Assembly: GCA_036571765.1 (NCBI GenBank)
Contig: BROE01000013.1
Location: 6,705,008-6,769,007, forward strand
Source: Plecoglossus altivelis
Taxonomy: Eukaryota > Chordata > Actinopteri > Osmeriformes > Plecoglossidae
Reading direction: 5' to 3'
DNA: 64,000 nucleotides
This document shows positions 50,741 through 63,115 of this stretch, one piece after another. Position numbers and translations under genes: made by a program. A model generated the notes under the pieces. It made no database searches and had not been told where the DNA came from. It worked only from the letters and a program-made list of their open reading frames with translations. Positions within the stretch are counted from its first letter, which is position 1. Each line of letters starts with the position of its first letter.

Positions 50741-51952
50741 GCGGTGTTAAGGTGGTGTTAAGGTGGTGCAGACTTCTCTGGATGGAGGGCTGCTGCACAG
50801 GACTTAGCTGATGTTGTCCTCATGGAGGGATGGGGTGTGTGTGTGTGGAGTGGGGGGGGGGGGAGTGTCAGATAACCTGTTTCCTGTCTCCCCATGCTCA
50901 CCCTTGCCTCCTCAGTGCCTCCCCTGGCTCTGATCTGTGCAGGTGTGAGGCTTTTACAGGCTCTGCTAGGCGAAACTGCCTCGTCGTGGAGAATGCTATC
51001 AGACGAGTCATGCTGAAACAGGCATGCGTCCTATAAATCAACCTTTCCTGCAAAGGTGAAGCCCATCTCACTGCCGTGTGACGCAGAGAGATAGAGAGAT
51101 TGCATCGTTGAAGGGGAAGAGCGGAGTGAGCTGCTGTCAGGTGTGCAGGTGTGGGCGCCGGCGTTCCGGCCCTCCTGGGGTCCTCTAAAGGCTGTCCTCA
51201 TCAATGCCTGAAAGAACACGACGGTGGCCCAGACTGGCTGGAACGTTAAACGTTTACAGCAACGAGGGGGTGCGGCCAGCGCTGCGTGGGCGTGGCAACG
51301 TCAAAGGAGCTTCCTGGGGGTCAATTGAGTGCTGTCGTCTGCAAACGCTGCTGACGCTGCACTTTGAAGAGTGTTTGAGGTGGGGGGAAAAAAACGGTTG
51401 AGGAGAAGGGAGATGTGTGTGTTTGAGTGTGCTCAAGTAAAGGGGCGGGAGGCATCAAATGTGTGACATATGTTGCTTTCATTTTGATTCCCTTTAAAGA
51501 GCCTTGCTAATAAAACTAGCATCTGATTCATTCTTTCCTTTAATTAATGGCTGTGGCAATCCGGGGAATGCTGCTTTCTGTCTGGGGCTAGGACTGCTTC
51601 TTTTCTACCCCCACACACCACCACAGACATTGGCTGGGGTGCTGGGAACAATGAGAAAGCCCAGATACCTATGGGTGGGGCAGCCCTGGCAGCTGTACCC
51701 GTGCCACTCTGAGATGCTGTGAGGTCTCCCTCCAGCTGCCGTCTGGGACGCCCATGAAACCACATTAAACAAATCAGGCTTTTTATTAGAGCCTTCAGGA
51801 GTCAAAGTGCCCTGGGAACAAGGTATCTGTGGGAGGAGGGGTGTGTGTGTGTGGGGGTGGGGGGTGGAGACACGAGTCAACGCACTGCTACTAGCTTGTA
51901 GCTACAGGAAGAGACATCATCACGCCAAAGGTATAACCAGACCCTAGACCCG

Positions 51953-51999
51953 ACACACGCACACACACACACACACACATACACACACAACACACACAC
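51953..51999. repeat. (CA)n microsatellite
   Basis: CA repeats with ATACAC and CAACAC interruptions. Confidence 0.9.
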
Positions 52000-53003
52000 A
52001 CCAGGGTTGTTTGATGTGGGCTGGCTGCTGCGTCTGGAGCTCTCGGCAAACCAGATGCCACACGAAAACACACAAGCAGCAAGGTAGCCGCTAAATAGCC
52101 TTTATAATTGGAGCAATAAAACACAATTGCAGTCTGGACGAGCAACGGAGGCAGGCCCCAACCACCGCCGCCACGTTCAAAAACCAGGTGGACGTCCATT
52201 AGGCGCTTAACAGCGTAACAAATTACCCAACACCCTGCGCTCTCCTGCTCGAGGCGAGGGATGGAATGCGGCCTAATGTCAACACAGGCGCAATATTTAC
52301 GAGCAGACAACTTTTGTTCAAAATGCAATCAGGTTCTAATAAAAAAAGAGAGAGAAACAGAACAGGACAAACAAATAGGCCCTTCTGGACGTTTGTTCTT
52401 CTGACATGGGAGTGGAGATGGATCGTGCCCTGATGCTGCAAGGTGTAGTTTGTGTGCTGTGTGTGTGTGTGTGCGGGCGGGGGGGGTATACTGCGGGGAG
52501 ATGATACAGTAGAGAGAGTGGGAGGCCTACTAGCCACCTGTGAGAACATCACCTCTTACCTAAGCTAACTGTAATGCTAATGCTAAAGGTAAGGCTAGTA
52601 AAGCTGGCCTCTGACGTCTAATCAGAAAACAAACGTTTACTCTAGATGTGCCGCGAGCCTGTGGCAATGTCATGCCTCAGCGAGGGCCCACGCCCCAACA
52701 CGCCGATGAGCACACAAACACGCACATACGTACGTGCACACACAACCCTCTCATCATCCTCCAGGGCGACATGCGGCCAAATACCAAAGTGAAACATTTT
52801 GATATACGAAGGGAAAACTAATTAGAGTTGGTTTAAAGAGACATTTCAGTTTTTCATGATGACGGTGTTTATTTATACAGCCCAGGAGAGAAAATGGAGC
52901 AATACACGTCTTGGTGGAGAGAGGGTAAAGAGGTTACGAGCACATGAGTGTTTGCACTTTTTCACAGCCCAGCAGTTGAAGACCCATAAATCTGCTTGGG
53001 GAT

Positions 53004-53065
53004 CAGGAAGGGGGTTACTGCAAGGCTGGGAGCCCAGGAAGGGGGTTACTGCAAGGCTGGGAGCC
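53004..53065. repeat. perfect 31-bp tandem duplication
   Basis: Two adjacent identical 31-bp copies starting CAGGAAGGGGGTTACTGC. The absence of differences points to a recent duplication or, less likely, an assembly artefact. Confidence 0.93.
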
Positions 53066-54613
53066 CTAACTCTTTATATGTTAGCTATTGCTGTGAAAAC
53101 TTGTTGTTCTGCAAATGCTCCAGTAAAACGATCATTTCACCCCACCAACACCCTGTGTGTACGCACACACACAGACACACACACTTGCCTCCAGGGCATC
53201 ATCGTCTGAAGGAGCTATAACCAGTCGTGATGGATGAGGCCTGCCTGGACACCTATACAACCCTACCGCCGGCCGACACCTGACCCCAGTCACATGATAA
53301 GGTCGTTCCGGACTAGCACAATCCCCCACCTGTCTTCAGGTGACAATGGCTGGGTCAACCTGGGTTGTCTAATTATAGGTATTGTGGCAGGGATTGGCTT
53401 GTTACAAGCTATCCTGCTAGCTGGAGGGTACGAGGTGTTAAATTCATACTCCTTCATTGAGGTAAACAGGGAGACAGAAGCTGTACACTGTTGCCCAACA
53501 GATATAGGGTTTCAGAGACCTGTTTCACAGGCCTGAAAGGAAGAGAAAATGAACTAACGATTCCTCTGAACAAGCAATGACAACAAACAATCTCTGACAC
53601 ATATTCTACTGTCCCTTCAATGATATCGAGCATTTCCTCGAAATTGCACCGCACGGCATTTCATTTCAGTGGCCCAGCCTTCCATTACGTCACTTCCTGT
53701 GTGGCCTCACCTGGGCCGATGACATTGCAAGTGCTCCCCCCCCTCTCCCCCCCCCTCTCTCTCTCCCTCTCTCTCACGCACGCACGCACACCTACACTGA
53801 TCTGTAAATCTAGAATACACTACAAGTCATTAATCAACTGATACTGCATGTTCAGCCAGGCAATCAGGTTCAACAATGATACCGAACGTGTTAACACCTT
53901 GTTGAATGCTCAGGCCTTTCCCACCAATATCAAATATTAAACTTTCAGAGGACAAAACATGGTCCGTTGCAGAGAGAAACTGAAAAGGTTACAGTTAATC
54001 ACAAAGTCCTCTGACTCAATACTTTAAACGGGCTGACCTCTATTATACAAACATTCCAACTGCACGTATAGAAGGATTACATGCCAGAACAATGGCAATT
54101 TCATGACTAACATACTGCAACATAAATCATGAAAGCACACTAATCTCAAACTTTAGGACTGAAACTGACAGCAAAAGAACAGGGAAAAACCTGTTGAACA
54201 GTGACGAGAACGAGGGTGGTCACCACAGACAACTAGGAAACACGGCTAAGCAAACGAGCACATCCAATTAGGAGAAGGGGAACTTTCAGTGGACTACAAA
54301 ATGTCAGCCTAAGTAAAACTTTAGAGATAAAGATGGTTGTGCTTCAACCAACGCAGCAGTAGTCAAAAAGAAAGATGCCTTTAGTTTTTTTTCTTGTATT
54401 TTTTGGTAAAGAACTTTCTATTTTAAAAACATTCCCTGGACAAAAATACTGCTGGCACGATCTTAACATGGTTAGAACTCCTGTCGGTCCTGAAAAATGC
54501 CTTCATGTTTGGCTACAAGTGAAAATTATTCCCATAGCATATTTGGTTTCTCTGTAAACAACCACAGTTTTAAAAAGCCCGCTTTCCAATACTTTCACAG
54601 AGCCTGAGAAAGC

Positions 54614-54688
54614 TGTGTGTGTGTGTGTGTATGTGTGTGCGTGTGCATAAGTGAATGCCTGTGTGTGTGTGTGTGTGTGTGTGTGTGG
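54614..54688. repeat. (GT)n microsatellite, compound
   Basis: Two GT runs separated by about 20 bases (GCATAAGTGAATGCC). Confidence 0.93.
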
Positions 54689-55946
54689 GAGAGAGAGAAG
54701 AGAGAGCACGCCAGAGGAGTGTTCTCCTCCAGGTGTTTGAACTTCTTCATCACCTGCTCATGCTGTGTGAACACAGGTTTTGTTTCAACCTATTAAGTAA
54801 ATACCGTCATTAAAGAGCACGGTGTTTAAAATGCCATGAACAGAGAGCAATTTGTATCAGAGAGGCCGACGGGCCCAGCCCCGCACACATCACTGAGTAG
54901 GACAGCAGGAATGCGTGCGTTTCAAGAATCCTGTAAAACAAGAGAGACAGTTGCCAGAATGCTTGTTGTTCTCGCAACTGTCTTGGTGTTTAGGAACTTC
55001 CATGTTGCCCTCTCTGTACTTTAGTTAGTACAGTATGTGTCTAAAGACAGATGGGTGACGTGAAAATGCATTCCCGGGTAGCATTGCCTTCCAATGCACA
55101 CACTTACAAGGATGTGAGGCACACGAGAATGGGTGTTTGTATTTGAACTAGTACAAAATATCACTCAGTACGAGGAACTTACCGAACACACATGCTAGTG
55201 CACTACGCTGTGTTTGTATTCCAACAGAATGACTTCTTATGCCAAGTGATATCAGAGAAAGACTTGATTGTGTTTCAACACACCCCGCTCTTTGTCTGGA
55301 GCAGCACACAGTGCTTGAGTCAATATTCCAACATAAACTGACTTTCTACAATGCACCTGTATGTTTGCTTGATGGCTTCTTAGAGAGCTCTTATTGTTCT
55401 CGATACAGTTCAATGTCTTTTGTGGTATGTGAACAAATGCGGCCTTAGGATGGTTTCCCATAGAGGACAATAGTGATGGCAAATCCCTCAGTCAACAAAG
55501 CAGACTGCTATGTTAAAAGATTGTTGGAAAATGGCATCAACTCACTCCATTGATTCCTTTCGCAGTAATCCCATGACTTTGAGGCTACCTCTGTCCCTGC
55601 TCCCTGAGATGGGCTCTTCAGTCTGGCTCCAGCTGGAGCCCACAGACCCAGGGTCAGCTGTGATGGGGGGATAGGGGGATCACTTAGTGCTGAAACCCAC
55701 ACAACCTCCAGCTGGCCATGGGGAGGGCTGGGGTCCAGGTCAGCATAGCTCTTAGTCAGTGTGACTATGGGTAAGTCCACAGTTTAGCTCAGCACTGGGC
55801 CAAAGTCATGGCGATGCATGAGTAGCACTTGGTTCTACTCAGCACCAGACCAGGGCACCAGCTGACAGGCCCAAGCCTAGATCCTCCTCCTAAATAGCAG
55901 AGCAAACAGGCAGCTGACTGGTGTCATGGACTTGGGTACACAGACA

Positions 55947-55947
<1 letters not shown>

Positions 55948-55991
<44 letters not shown>
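55948..55991. repeat. (CA)n microsatellite
   Basis: An uninterrupted CA run of about 42 bp, flanked on each side by CTCACAC. Confidence 0.95.
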
Positions 55992-55997
<6 letters not shown>

Positions 55998-56092
55998 AGG
56001 AGAGTGTACAGATGGTGCACTGTGGGCCCTCTGGCTGGGCCTCACAGTGATCTACGTTTAGGCCTTGAGTTGATACTGTAAACACAAGGCAG

Positions 56093-56420
56093 AAGGGACT
56101 GAGGAGGAGAAAGAGGAGAGGAAGGAGAGGAAGGAGAGGAGGAGGAAGGAGAAGCAGAGGAGAGGTGAATGAGAGGGATAGGAGGAGAGAAGGGAGAGGA
56201 GGAGAAAAGGAAGGAGAGGAGGGTGATGATGGCTTGGGGAGGAGAGAAAGGAGTGCAGGAATGAGAGAATGGTTTAGAAATAAGAGAGGGAAGGAGAGTA
56301 GTGAGAAGAGAGTTTAGGGAGAAGAGGGCAGGAAGAATAAGGGAATGGCTTTGAAATAGGAAAGGAGAGGGGGAGACAATGGGGGCTAGAGGGGGAGGAA
56401 GAGGAGGAGGAGAGGCAGGC
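56093..56420. repeat. polypurine tract (GGA/GGAA-rich)
   Basis: Over 300 bp in which the + strand is mostly A and G, with irregular AGGAGAGGAAGGAG words. No coding potential on either strand. Confidence 0.85.
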
Positions 56421-58679
56421 TAGGGTCTTGCTAGCACCACCCACATGGGAGTCCTAACATTCTCAGTACAACATCAACATGTCACTGCCCGGCATAACCC
56501 TGCTAGAGTTACATGACGTTATCATGCTGACTGCTAAAAGCAAATGGAGAAATCCAGCTTAGAGCAGAGAGTTGAAAGAGGAGTGAGAACCGGAGGACTG
56601 CCACCTCAGAACCAAATGTCACTTATTGTTTTGTGTTGTGTTGTGTGTGTGGTGTGTTGTGTGGTGTGTGTGTGTGTGTGTGGGAGGCGTCTAACGTCAT
56701 CCTGTTGGCAACAGTGAATGTGAATGGGTGGGTGGGTCGCATTGGGAAGAGTAATGATGACAGGAGGGAGGGGATGGACATGTCTCGGAGACGGGTGACA
56801 AAACGCACACAGCTGGGAGGTGACAGGCATGGAGGAGGAAGTGTCCGTTGGGGTCATCGGGTCATGCAACAGTCTTTTGTGTCAAACAAGCCGTTTGGAC
56901 CACTCGTCAAGCGTCAGCATGCCATGGCATGATCAAACCTCTGGATCGACGTTTTGTTTTGTTTCTCATGAGATTCCTCAAAGTTTCGGCAATGGAAGAA
57001 TGTACAAAATGAAACCGTTGCAACTTATAGGTCGGTCCATACCGGGTTCCAGTTGAAGCGTGGGAAGCAGTGTCACCACCCACGTTTGTGCTATTCTGTC
57101 TTTACAAGCCGTGACACCTGTTCTGGGTGCAAAGACATAAAACACCTCTGACTCACCGCCGATGTGGTTTGATTTAATTAAAAAGAAAACACGGGACATG
57201 TAACAACATCTGTCTTCTTCAAGTTTTGGAATTGTTCTTTAATGAGACGGGCGTTTGCCAGGTTTCTTCTTCAGGGCGGGTTATGTCACAGAACAAGCCC
57301 GGCAGCATAGTAGCATTGTTCAACCTGCTACCTGTCACAGCTCTGGTCTCATGGTAATGTGTCGCCACCTGTCACCCTGAGGAGCTGCACCAGGTCTGGG
57401 GAGCGATCGCTGCCTTCCAGCCTGGTGGGAGGCCTGCTGGAGGATGTTCTCTCCATCCCCATCACGGAGCTTTAAGGGCGCAACTCTCACCTTCTCACCG
57501 CTCACGTACCAACACACCCCGACACATCACATGTAGCAACACACCCAGAACATCCCAGGCTCCGAGAGCATTAATCTGCCCTGAGCCTGAATTAACAAAG
57601 ACATCCTGCCTAGCAGGATATTACAACCAAAGAACTGACTGATTTATGATGGTTCCGTGTTTCTTACAGGCAGCTGAGTTGTCTCACACGCACGCACCCA
57701 CACAACGGCATCCTGACGTATGTCTTCCTGGTGCCCCAGGATATGACAGCATAGCTGCGTGCCAGTGCCAGGTAGGGATGAGAAAGGGCACAAAGGGCTA
57801 ACCTTGAGGCTAACAGCACCACCTGATGGTGGTGTGGAGGACCTTGACTGGAGTAGACTAGGGAGGGAGAGGGAGTATCAGGTCATGCAAATCACTGTCA
57901 CCTGACCAGTGGCACCACAGCAGCAACGCCTGGCCCCTCCCCCGCGGTACCCAATGTCAAACATGCACACACATATGACCAAACACACACCATTCAAGGC
58001 AGGATGTGAAAAGAGAGTGTTTAGCACACTGGCCGACCTGCCCACTTATCAGCCTAGTGAATCAATAGGTCTGTCTGCTGGAGGTGGGGTGGGAGGGCTC
58101 GCATGTGCTGGAGGACTGGGGGCGGGAGGGGGGCGGGGGGGTTTGGCGGCCGCGGGGGTTACCTCTGGCCCACTGCCCCCTGGCTCCCTCCTGGGGGCTA
58201 CCTGGTTGTCTCCTCTCCTCTTTTCTCCCTCCATCACTTCTGGCTGAGTGCTCGAGCCCTCCCTGTCCACACGACATGAACCTCCTAATGCTCCAGAACC
58301 ACCAACTACTGTATGTTTGTGTGTGTACAATCCAGGGCTTACCCCTAAGGGAAAAATGAGGAAAAATACATCCACACACAAAATCACAAAGGCAATGGTA
58401 GCACCTGTATGCGGACACAGGAAACACAACACACGGACCCACACACACAGATACACGTGTGTCCCTAGGTGCCGTGGTAGTACATCCAGAGCCCAGAGCA
58501 TGGACCAGCTACAAATGGCTTCTCCGTGTAGTGGTTTTTCTCACAGGGGGGGCCCAGGTACAGAGGGGTAGGCACTCGTCTGGCGCTGTCTGACATTCAC
58601 CTGACAGGTTTTAAAGACAGGCTCCCTCAACTCCTAGGATTTAATGCTCTAAAAAGCAGACGACCTTCCCTCCCCCCAT

Positions 58680-58681
<2 letters not shown>

Positions 58682-58725
<44 letters not shown>
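58682..58725. repeat. (CT)n microsatellite
   Basis: An uninterrupted CT run of about 44 bp. Confidence 0.95.
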
Positions 58726-58729
<4 letters not shown>

Positions 58730-59139
58730 ATCTATCCTGTCCTTCTCTTACTGCTACCTACTTACCTTCAATCACAGTTAACATCATAGGACAGGGGAAG
58801 GGGGGCGTCGGGGGGGGTGCAGCGTTGTACCATGTTGCTGTCTGGCAGACGCCCCCGCCCTGACATTTGGGCCCGTGGGGACCGTGTGAAAGAGCAGATG
58901 CTCGCAAGACGGCACAACGGAAACACATGTGACGCGCAACAAACTCAGCGAGAGCGCACGCACGCGCACACGCAAGAACGGAACACACTGAATCACACGC
59001 GTCTGTTGCAGCCCCTGGGCTTCCCCTCGCCCCTAGGACAGGTAGGTGTGGTACGCAGCCCAGCTATACACACCCTCCCCTTGCCCTAAAATGGAACAGG
59101 GGAGCTCTGTGATCCTGACTGACCTTCGTACAGATTCTA

Positions 59140-59202
59140 CGAGTGTGTGTGTGTGTGTGCGCGTGCGAGTGTGTGTGTGCATGCGAGTGTGTGTGTGTGT
59201 GC
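59140..59202. repeat. (GT)n microsatellite, imperfect
   Basis: GT repeats with GCGCGTGCGAGT and GCATGCGAGT interruptions; GTGCGAGTGTGTGTG-type words recur. Confidence 0.9.
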
Positions 59203-59735
59203 TGGGTGGATGTTGTTTTCGGACAATCGCCTTCACCCCCAACGCTCTGAGGACTGACAAGATGTACCAATCATATGTTCCCATTTCCAGGTGGTGCGTG
59301 TGTGTGCGTGTGCACGTAAGGGTGTGGGGGAGGGGGGTTGATAAAGAGAGAACGGGCTGGGGAGGAGTTGGGGTTAAACATGGAAAGACGGGAAGAAGAA
59401 AAAAGAAAAGAAAAAGAGAACCAAAAAAAAAGAAAAAAGAACGTGGAGAAGAGTGAAGGATGGAGAAAGTGTGAAGAAGGGGTTTCCGCAGTACTCAGGG
59501 CACAGTTATGGAAATGGGTGGCAGGCGGCTTCCTCTGCCAACTGTAAACAGGATCTTGGTAAGGCATATAGCCTCTGGCGTGGCCCACGGTGCCTGGCAC
59601 CATCAGAGCAGCGTGGCATCAAGGCAGGCAAAGCTGGCACGCTACTGCCACTCCCCTTCTCTCTCACCCACTCCCTCACTTCCCCCACCTCTCCCTCACC
59701 CACTCCCCCCCCTTCCCCCTCACCCCTCTACTTGT

Positions 59736-59741
59736 GTCTCA

Positions 59742-59775
<34 letters not shown>

Positions 59776-59833
59776 CTCTCTCTCTCTCTCCCTCTCTTTC
59801 TCTCACTCTCTCTCAGTCTCACTCTCTCTCTGT
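59736..59833. repeat. (CT)n/(CA)n compound microsatellite
   Basis: CT runs with a short internal CA run and repeated CACTCTCTCT words, ending near 59833. The Ser/Leu-rich frames here are repeat translations. Confidence 0.93.
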
Positions 59834-60439
59834 ATTTTCAACCTACCCAGGCATCACCCTTTAGTAATTCATGAACAAGCAGTGTGGGTGGGGGTGTAAA
59901 CAGTGTATGCACATCCTGACACCAAATACATGACATTATCCACATGCTACCCCCCTCAAACTCAACTACAAAGAGCCCTTTTGTCTCTGGGAAAAAGAAG
60001 GAAGAAAAAAAACGGAACACAGACAGTTAGCTGGTGGGTTTGGGTTTGACTGCGTCCCTACAGAGCTTAAAACGAGGTGCTTTGTGTACACCGCCAAAGG
60101 CTGTAGATGCTATTAACTCATTAGCAGAGATGCTAATTCCCGTTCAACTTGCTGACCTTGACCTTGGCACGAGCACACCCATACCAACATTGATAACTGC
60201 TGGAGGACAAACTGCTCCTTCATAAACATGCCCACAGCACTTAAACTAGTAGTTCAGAGCTGTTCAAATGGGAGTTCTGACAGAGAAACTTGGCACCCTG
60301 TTTAGAAACTTTACCCCACTCTCAACTCGTCACCCCTAGGATATCCTTCCTGTTTATGAGTGTGTGTGTGTGTTTGTTTGTGTGTGTGTGTACGCAGAAG
60401 CCCATCACGGTGCAGCCTCATCACAGCGGACGTGGCGTC

Positions 60440-60905
60440 CTCTCTCCTCTACTTCCTGACTAACACGTGTAGCTGGCACAATTACATTATCTCGGACTCG
60501 CCACGGAAACAAAGTGCGCCGTCGTAATGCGAGACCTAACACAAAAGTAAACAACTTCGTCTTGTGTCTGAAATATGTGTCACTGTGATTAAGCTAAGCC
60601 ACTGCCCAGTGTCGCAGCCATGGAGGGGTAGACAAGTGTGCTCTAATTACTGTCTGGGTTGGGACCGCCCCCCCCCCCCCCCCCCTCTCCCTCCACGACT
60701 CCCCGTCTAACAACCCCATCCTACGGGAGGCCATTGTTTGGGCGGAGGCATCCTGGGTAGCTTTATTTACAGTTTTTAATTGCTCTGGTGATCAGTGGGT
60801 AAAGGAAATGAAGCACATGGCTCCCTTCATAATCACCCCACAATAGAATTGTTACACTTTGCTGACAATTGTAATGCAATGCTCTGCAGGATCTGTGTCC
60901 GGAAG
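60440..60905. promoter_or_regulatory. candidate intronic enhancer pair in fto
   Basis: Two unique blocks (about 60440-60640 and 60720-60905) are separated by a poly-C run at 60667-60686. The first has CACAATTACATTATCTCGG and CGTCGTAATGCG with many CpGs. The second has TTATTTACAGTTTTTAATTG, CATAATCACC and GACAATTGTAATGC. Homeodomain-type cores are dense in both. They lie in the fto intron. Inference only. Confidence 0.3.
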
Positions 60906-60948
60906 AACATTTGAGAGAGGGGACAGAAGGATGAAGAGACAAAACAAG

Positions 60949-60970
60949 AAAGAAAGAAAGAAAGAAAGAC
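60949..60970. repeat. (GAAA)n tetranucleotide microsatellite
   Basis: Five AAGA units in tandem, followed about 100 bp later by a long polypurine tract. Confidence 0.9.
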
Positions 60971-61063
60971 ATTAGGATGGGTGCAAAATATTTGGGATGC
61001 AAATCATCTGAATGTTGCTTTCAATATTTCTGTGGAGAGGAACTAATGGGGGGACGGCAGGTG

Positions 61064-61430
61064 GGGGGCGAACATCGGAGGAGGGAGGGGGGAGGGAGGG
61101 AGAGAGGAAGGGAGGGAGGGAGGGAGGGAGGAGGGAGGGAGAAGAGAGAGAGAGAGAGGAGGGAGGGAGGAGGGAGGGGGAGAGAGAGAGGGGGAGGGAG
61201 GGAGGGGGAGGAGAGAGAGAGAGGGAGGGAGGAGGGAGGAGAAGGAGGAGAGAGAGAGGAAGAGGGGAGGGAGGGAGGGAGACAGGGAGGAGGAGAGAGG
61301 AGAGAGAGGAGAGAGAGAGAGGGAGAGAGGAAGGGAGGGAGGAGAGGGAAGGAGGAGAAGAGAGGAGAGAGAGAGAGAGAGAGGGAGGGAGGGAGGGAGG
61401 GAGGGAGGGAGAGAGGGAGGGGGAGGCATC
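61064..61430. repeat. polypurine (GGGA)n/(GA)n tract
   Basis: About 365 bp made almost wholly of G and A on the + strand, built from GGGAGG, GAGA and AGGAGG words. The long Gly/Arg/Glu frames on the + strand and the Pro/Ser/Leu frames on the other are translations of the repeat. Such mirror-like purine tracts can form triplex DNA. Confidence 0.95.
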
Positions 61431-61849
61431 CTCAGAACGAGCAGGGCTCCACCTTAAAGTGACAACCGTGAGGAGCTCACCGCTCCTAGACCTCCAGAGC
61501 GGAACCATCGAGAAGACATGCCGAGGTGTCGTTACTCTACCGCTCACTCACGTGCACGCACACACACGCACACACACATGCACAGGAGGGAGGGAGAGGA
61601 GGGTCACCTACAGACTCCCTGCAGAGATTACTGTCACAAGGCTGTCCTTCTGCTTGAAACTGTTCTAGAAAAATCCCAACCATGATATTTACAGGGTACA
61701 CATAAAAGCAAATAAAAGTGACACAATTGCAACTAGTTCAAGGTGGTTTCTGTCCCGGTTCAGCAGAAGCCACTCTGGCTCTCTAAAGCTAAACTAGCAA
61801 CAGCTCCACGCTGAGGGAAAAAAAGCCAGTCTTATTTAAAGTGTGTCAA

Positions 61850-62030
61850 ATGCTATCCTATTATTATGCCCGGTGATAAAGGTAATACAAACACCCTATG
61901 CATCAAAGGTCCATGAAAAATTAAACAGCCAATCAGGTGGCAATTATTCTCTTTAATCTCCTGGAGGCAGCCAATGGGGAAGTGCCTCCAGTGCTGGTGG
62001 CCCGGCGGGGATTATACCACAGCGGGCTCA
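61850..62030. promoter_or_regulatory. candidate intronic enhancer block in fto
   Basis: Unique sequence with two CCAAT words (61929, 61971), a GCATCAAAGGTCC word near 61901 that resembles a TCF/LEF or nuclear-receptor site, and GGCAATTATTC near 61939. It lacks simple repeat. Inference from texture and from location in the fto intron. Confidence 0.28.
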
Positions 62031-62742
62031 ATCCAAACACTTACTTAGCATTATGCTCAACTCTGACTGAAAAGAGAAAGTACAGACAAACTTTCCCCAA
62101 CAATCGTTTTCTCTCATCCCTTCTGGCTCCTGTCGTACGGCCTTGCAGTATCGATACGGCGGAGCTGAACAGTCCATTGGTCATTGTCTACGCTGTGCTA
62201 TTGACTGTGTAATGGCAGCCTGCTATATAGAGAGACACCCAGTTCATGTTCCAGAGGGGGCTAATCAATAGCTCAGTTAGCGTGAACAGGATTTTCCAGC
62301 AGGAAAATACACTCTGCTCTGACCCTTAGGTTAGCCGACTTGGTAGCGCACCTACAGAGCTGTAGAGTTTCGTACGAGCGTTGCGGTAGAGCAGGTGGGG
62401 GTCCTTGCTAACACTGTGTAGAACATTCTCTATGACGATGGAGATTTAGGACAACATAGGAATGACAAACTGTAGAGGATTCTGTCATCAAATTCCTCGA
62501 CAATCGATGTTTGTGTGAGTGTATGTGCATGCGTGTCCCTGACTGTTCAGCCACCTGATTTGTCTCATAACACCAGCAACCCTCCCCTCTCTCCTCAGTC
62601 TCAATCGATGAGCTTGTGGATGCAGTCAATGGCAATGATTCTAGCCTGGTCTTAATTGGAGAAACACTTCAGAAACAAATGACACCTTTAGTCAATCGAC
62701 AATGGCAAAACAGAAGGGGTCCAGCGTTCAACAAAATTTCAA

Positions 62743-62853
62743 GTCTCTCTCTCTCCCTCTCTCCCTCTCTCTCTACCTCTCTACCTCTCTCCCCCTCTCT
62801 CTCTGTGTTTATCTCTCTGTGTGTATCTCTCTGTCTCTATCTCCCTCCCTCTG
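62743..62853. repeat. (CT)n microsatellite, imperfect
   Basis: CT-rich repeat with TACCTCTC and TGTGTTTATC interruptions. Ser/Leu frames crossing it are repeat-derived. Confidence 0.92.
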
Positions 62854-63115
62854 TTTGTCTTGTCTATACCATGAAATAATTCCAAAAAAGAAAATCCGCC
62901 AGCAACCATTTCGAAGAGAAAACTGAAATAGCTTCAAGGCCTCGCGCAGAGCTCAGTTAATCAGTCCCATGTCGATGTCTTCTCTGGATAGAGCAGGCAA
63001 ATTAGTCTAACACTCGCACTTTTTAATGACTGAACAGCAGTCCTAAACGCACTGATGAAAAATAGATGGGAGGGAGCTTCTATCCGGTGTTCATCTGATT
63101 TCCCCTCATCCCCCA

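Noticed and set aside
50326..50811. 161-codon + strand frame
   Set aside because: It starts without ATG, has His runs from a CAT/CAC microrepeat and no domain. The DNA is better explained as a conserved noncoding block.
57335..57517. Exon-like stretch near the middle of the fto intron on either strand
   Set aside because: Frames on both strands are open and of ordinary composition, but neither resembles the missing fto penultimate exon, and splice sites are weak.
58049..58501. 150-codon minus-strand frame with a donor-like GTAACC
   Set aside because: It is rich in Pro/Gly from G/C-rich DNA, with no match to FTO or another family I know.
61012..61668. 218-codon Gly/Arg/Glu-rich frame, and its Pro/Ser/Leu counterparts on the other strand
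   Set aside because: Direct translation of the polypurine tract with no non-repeat domain.
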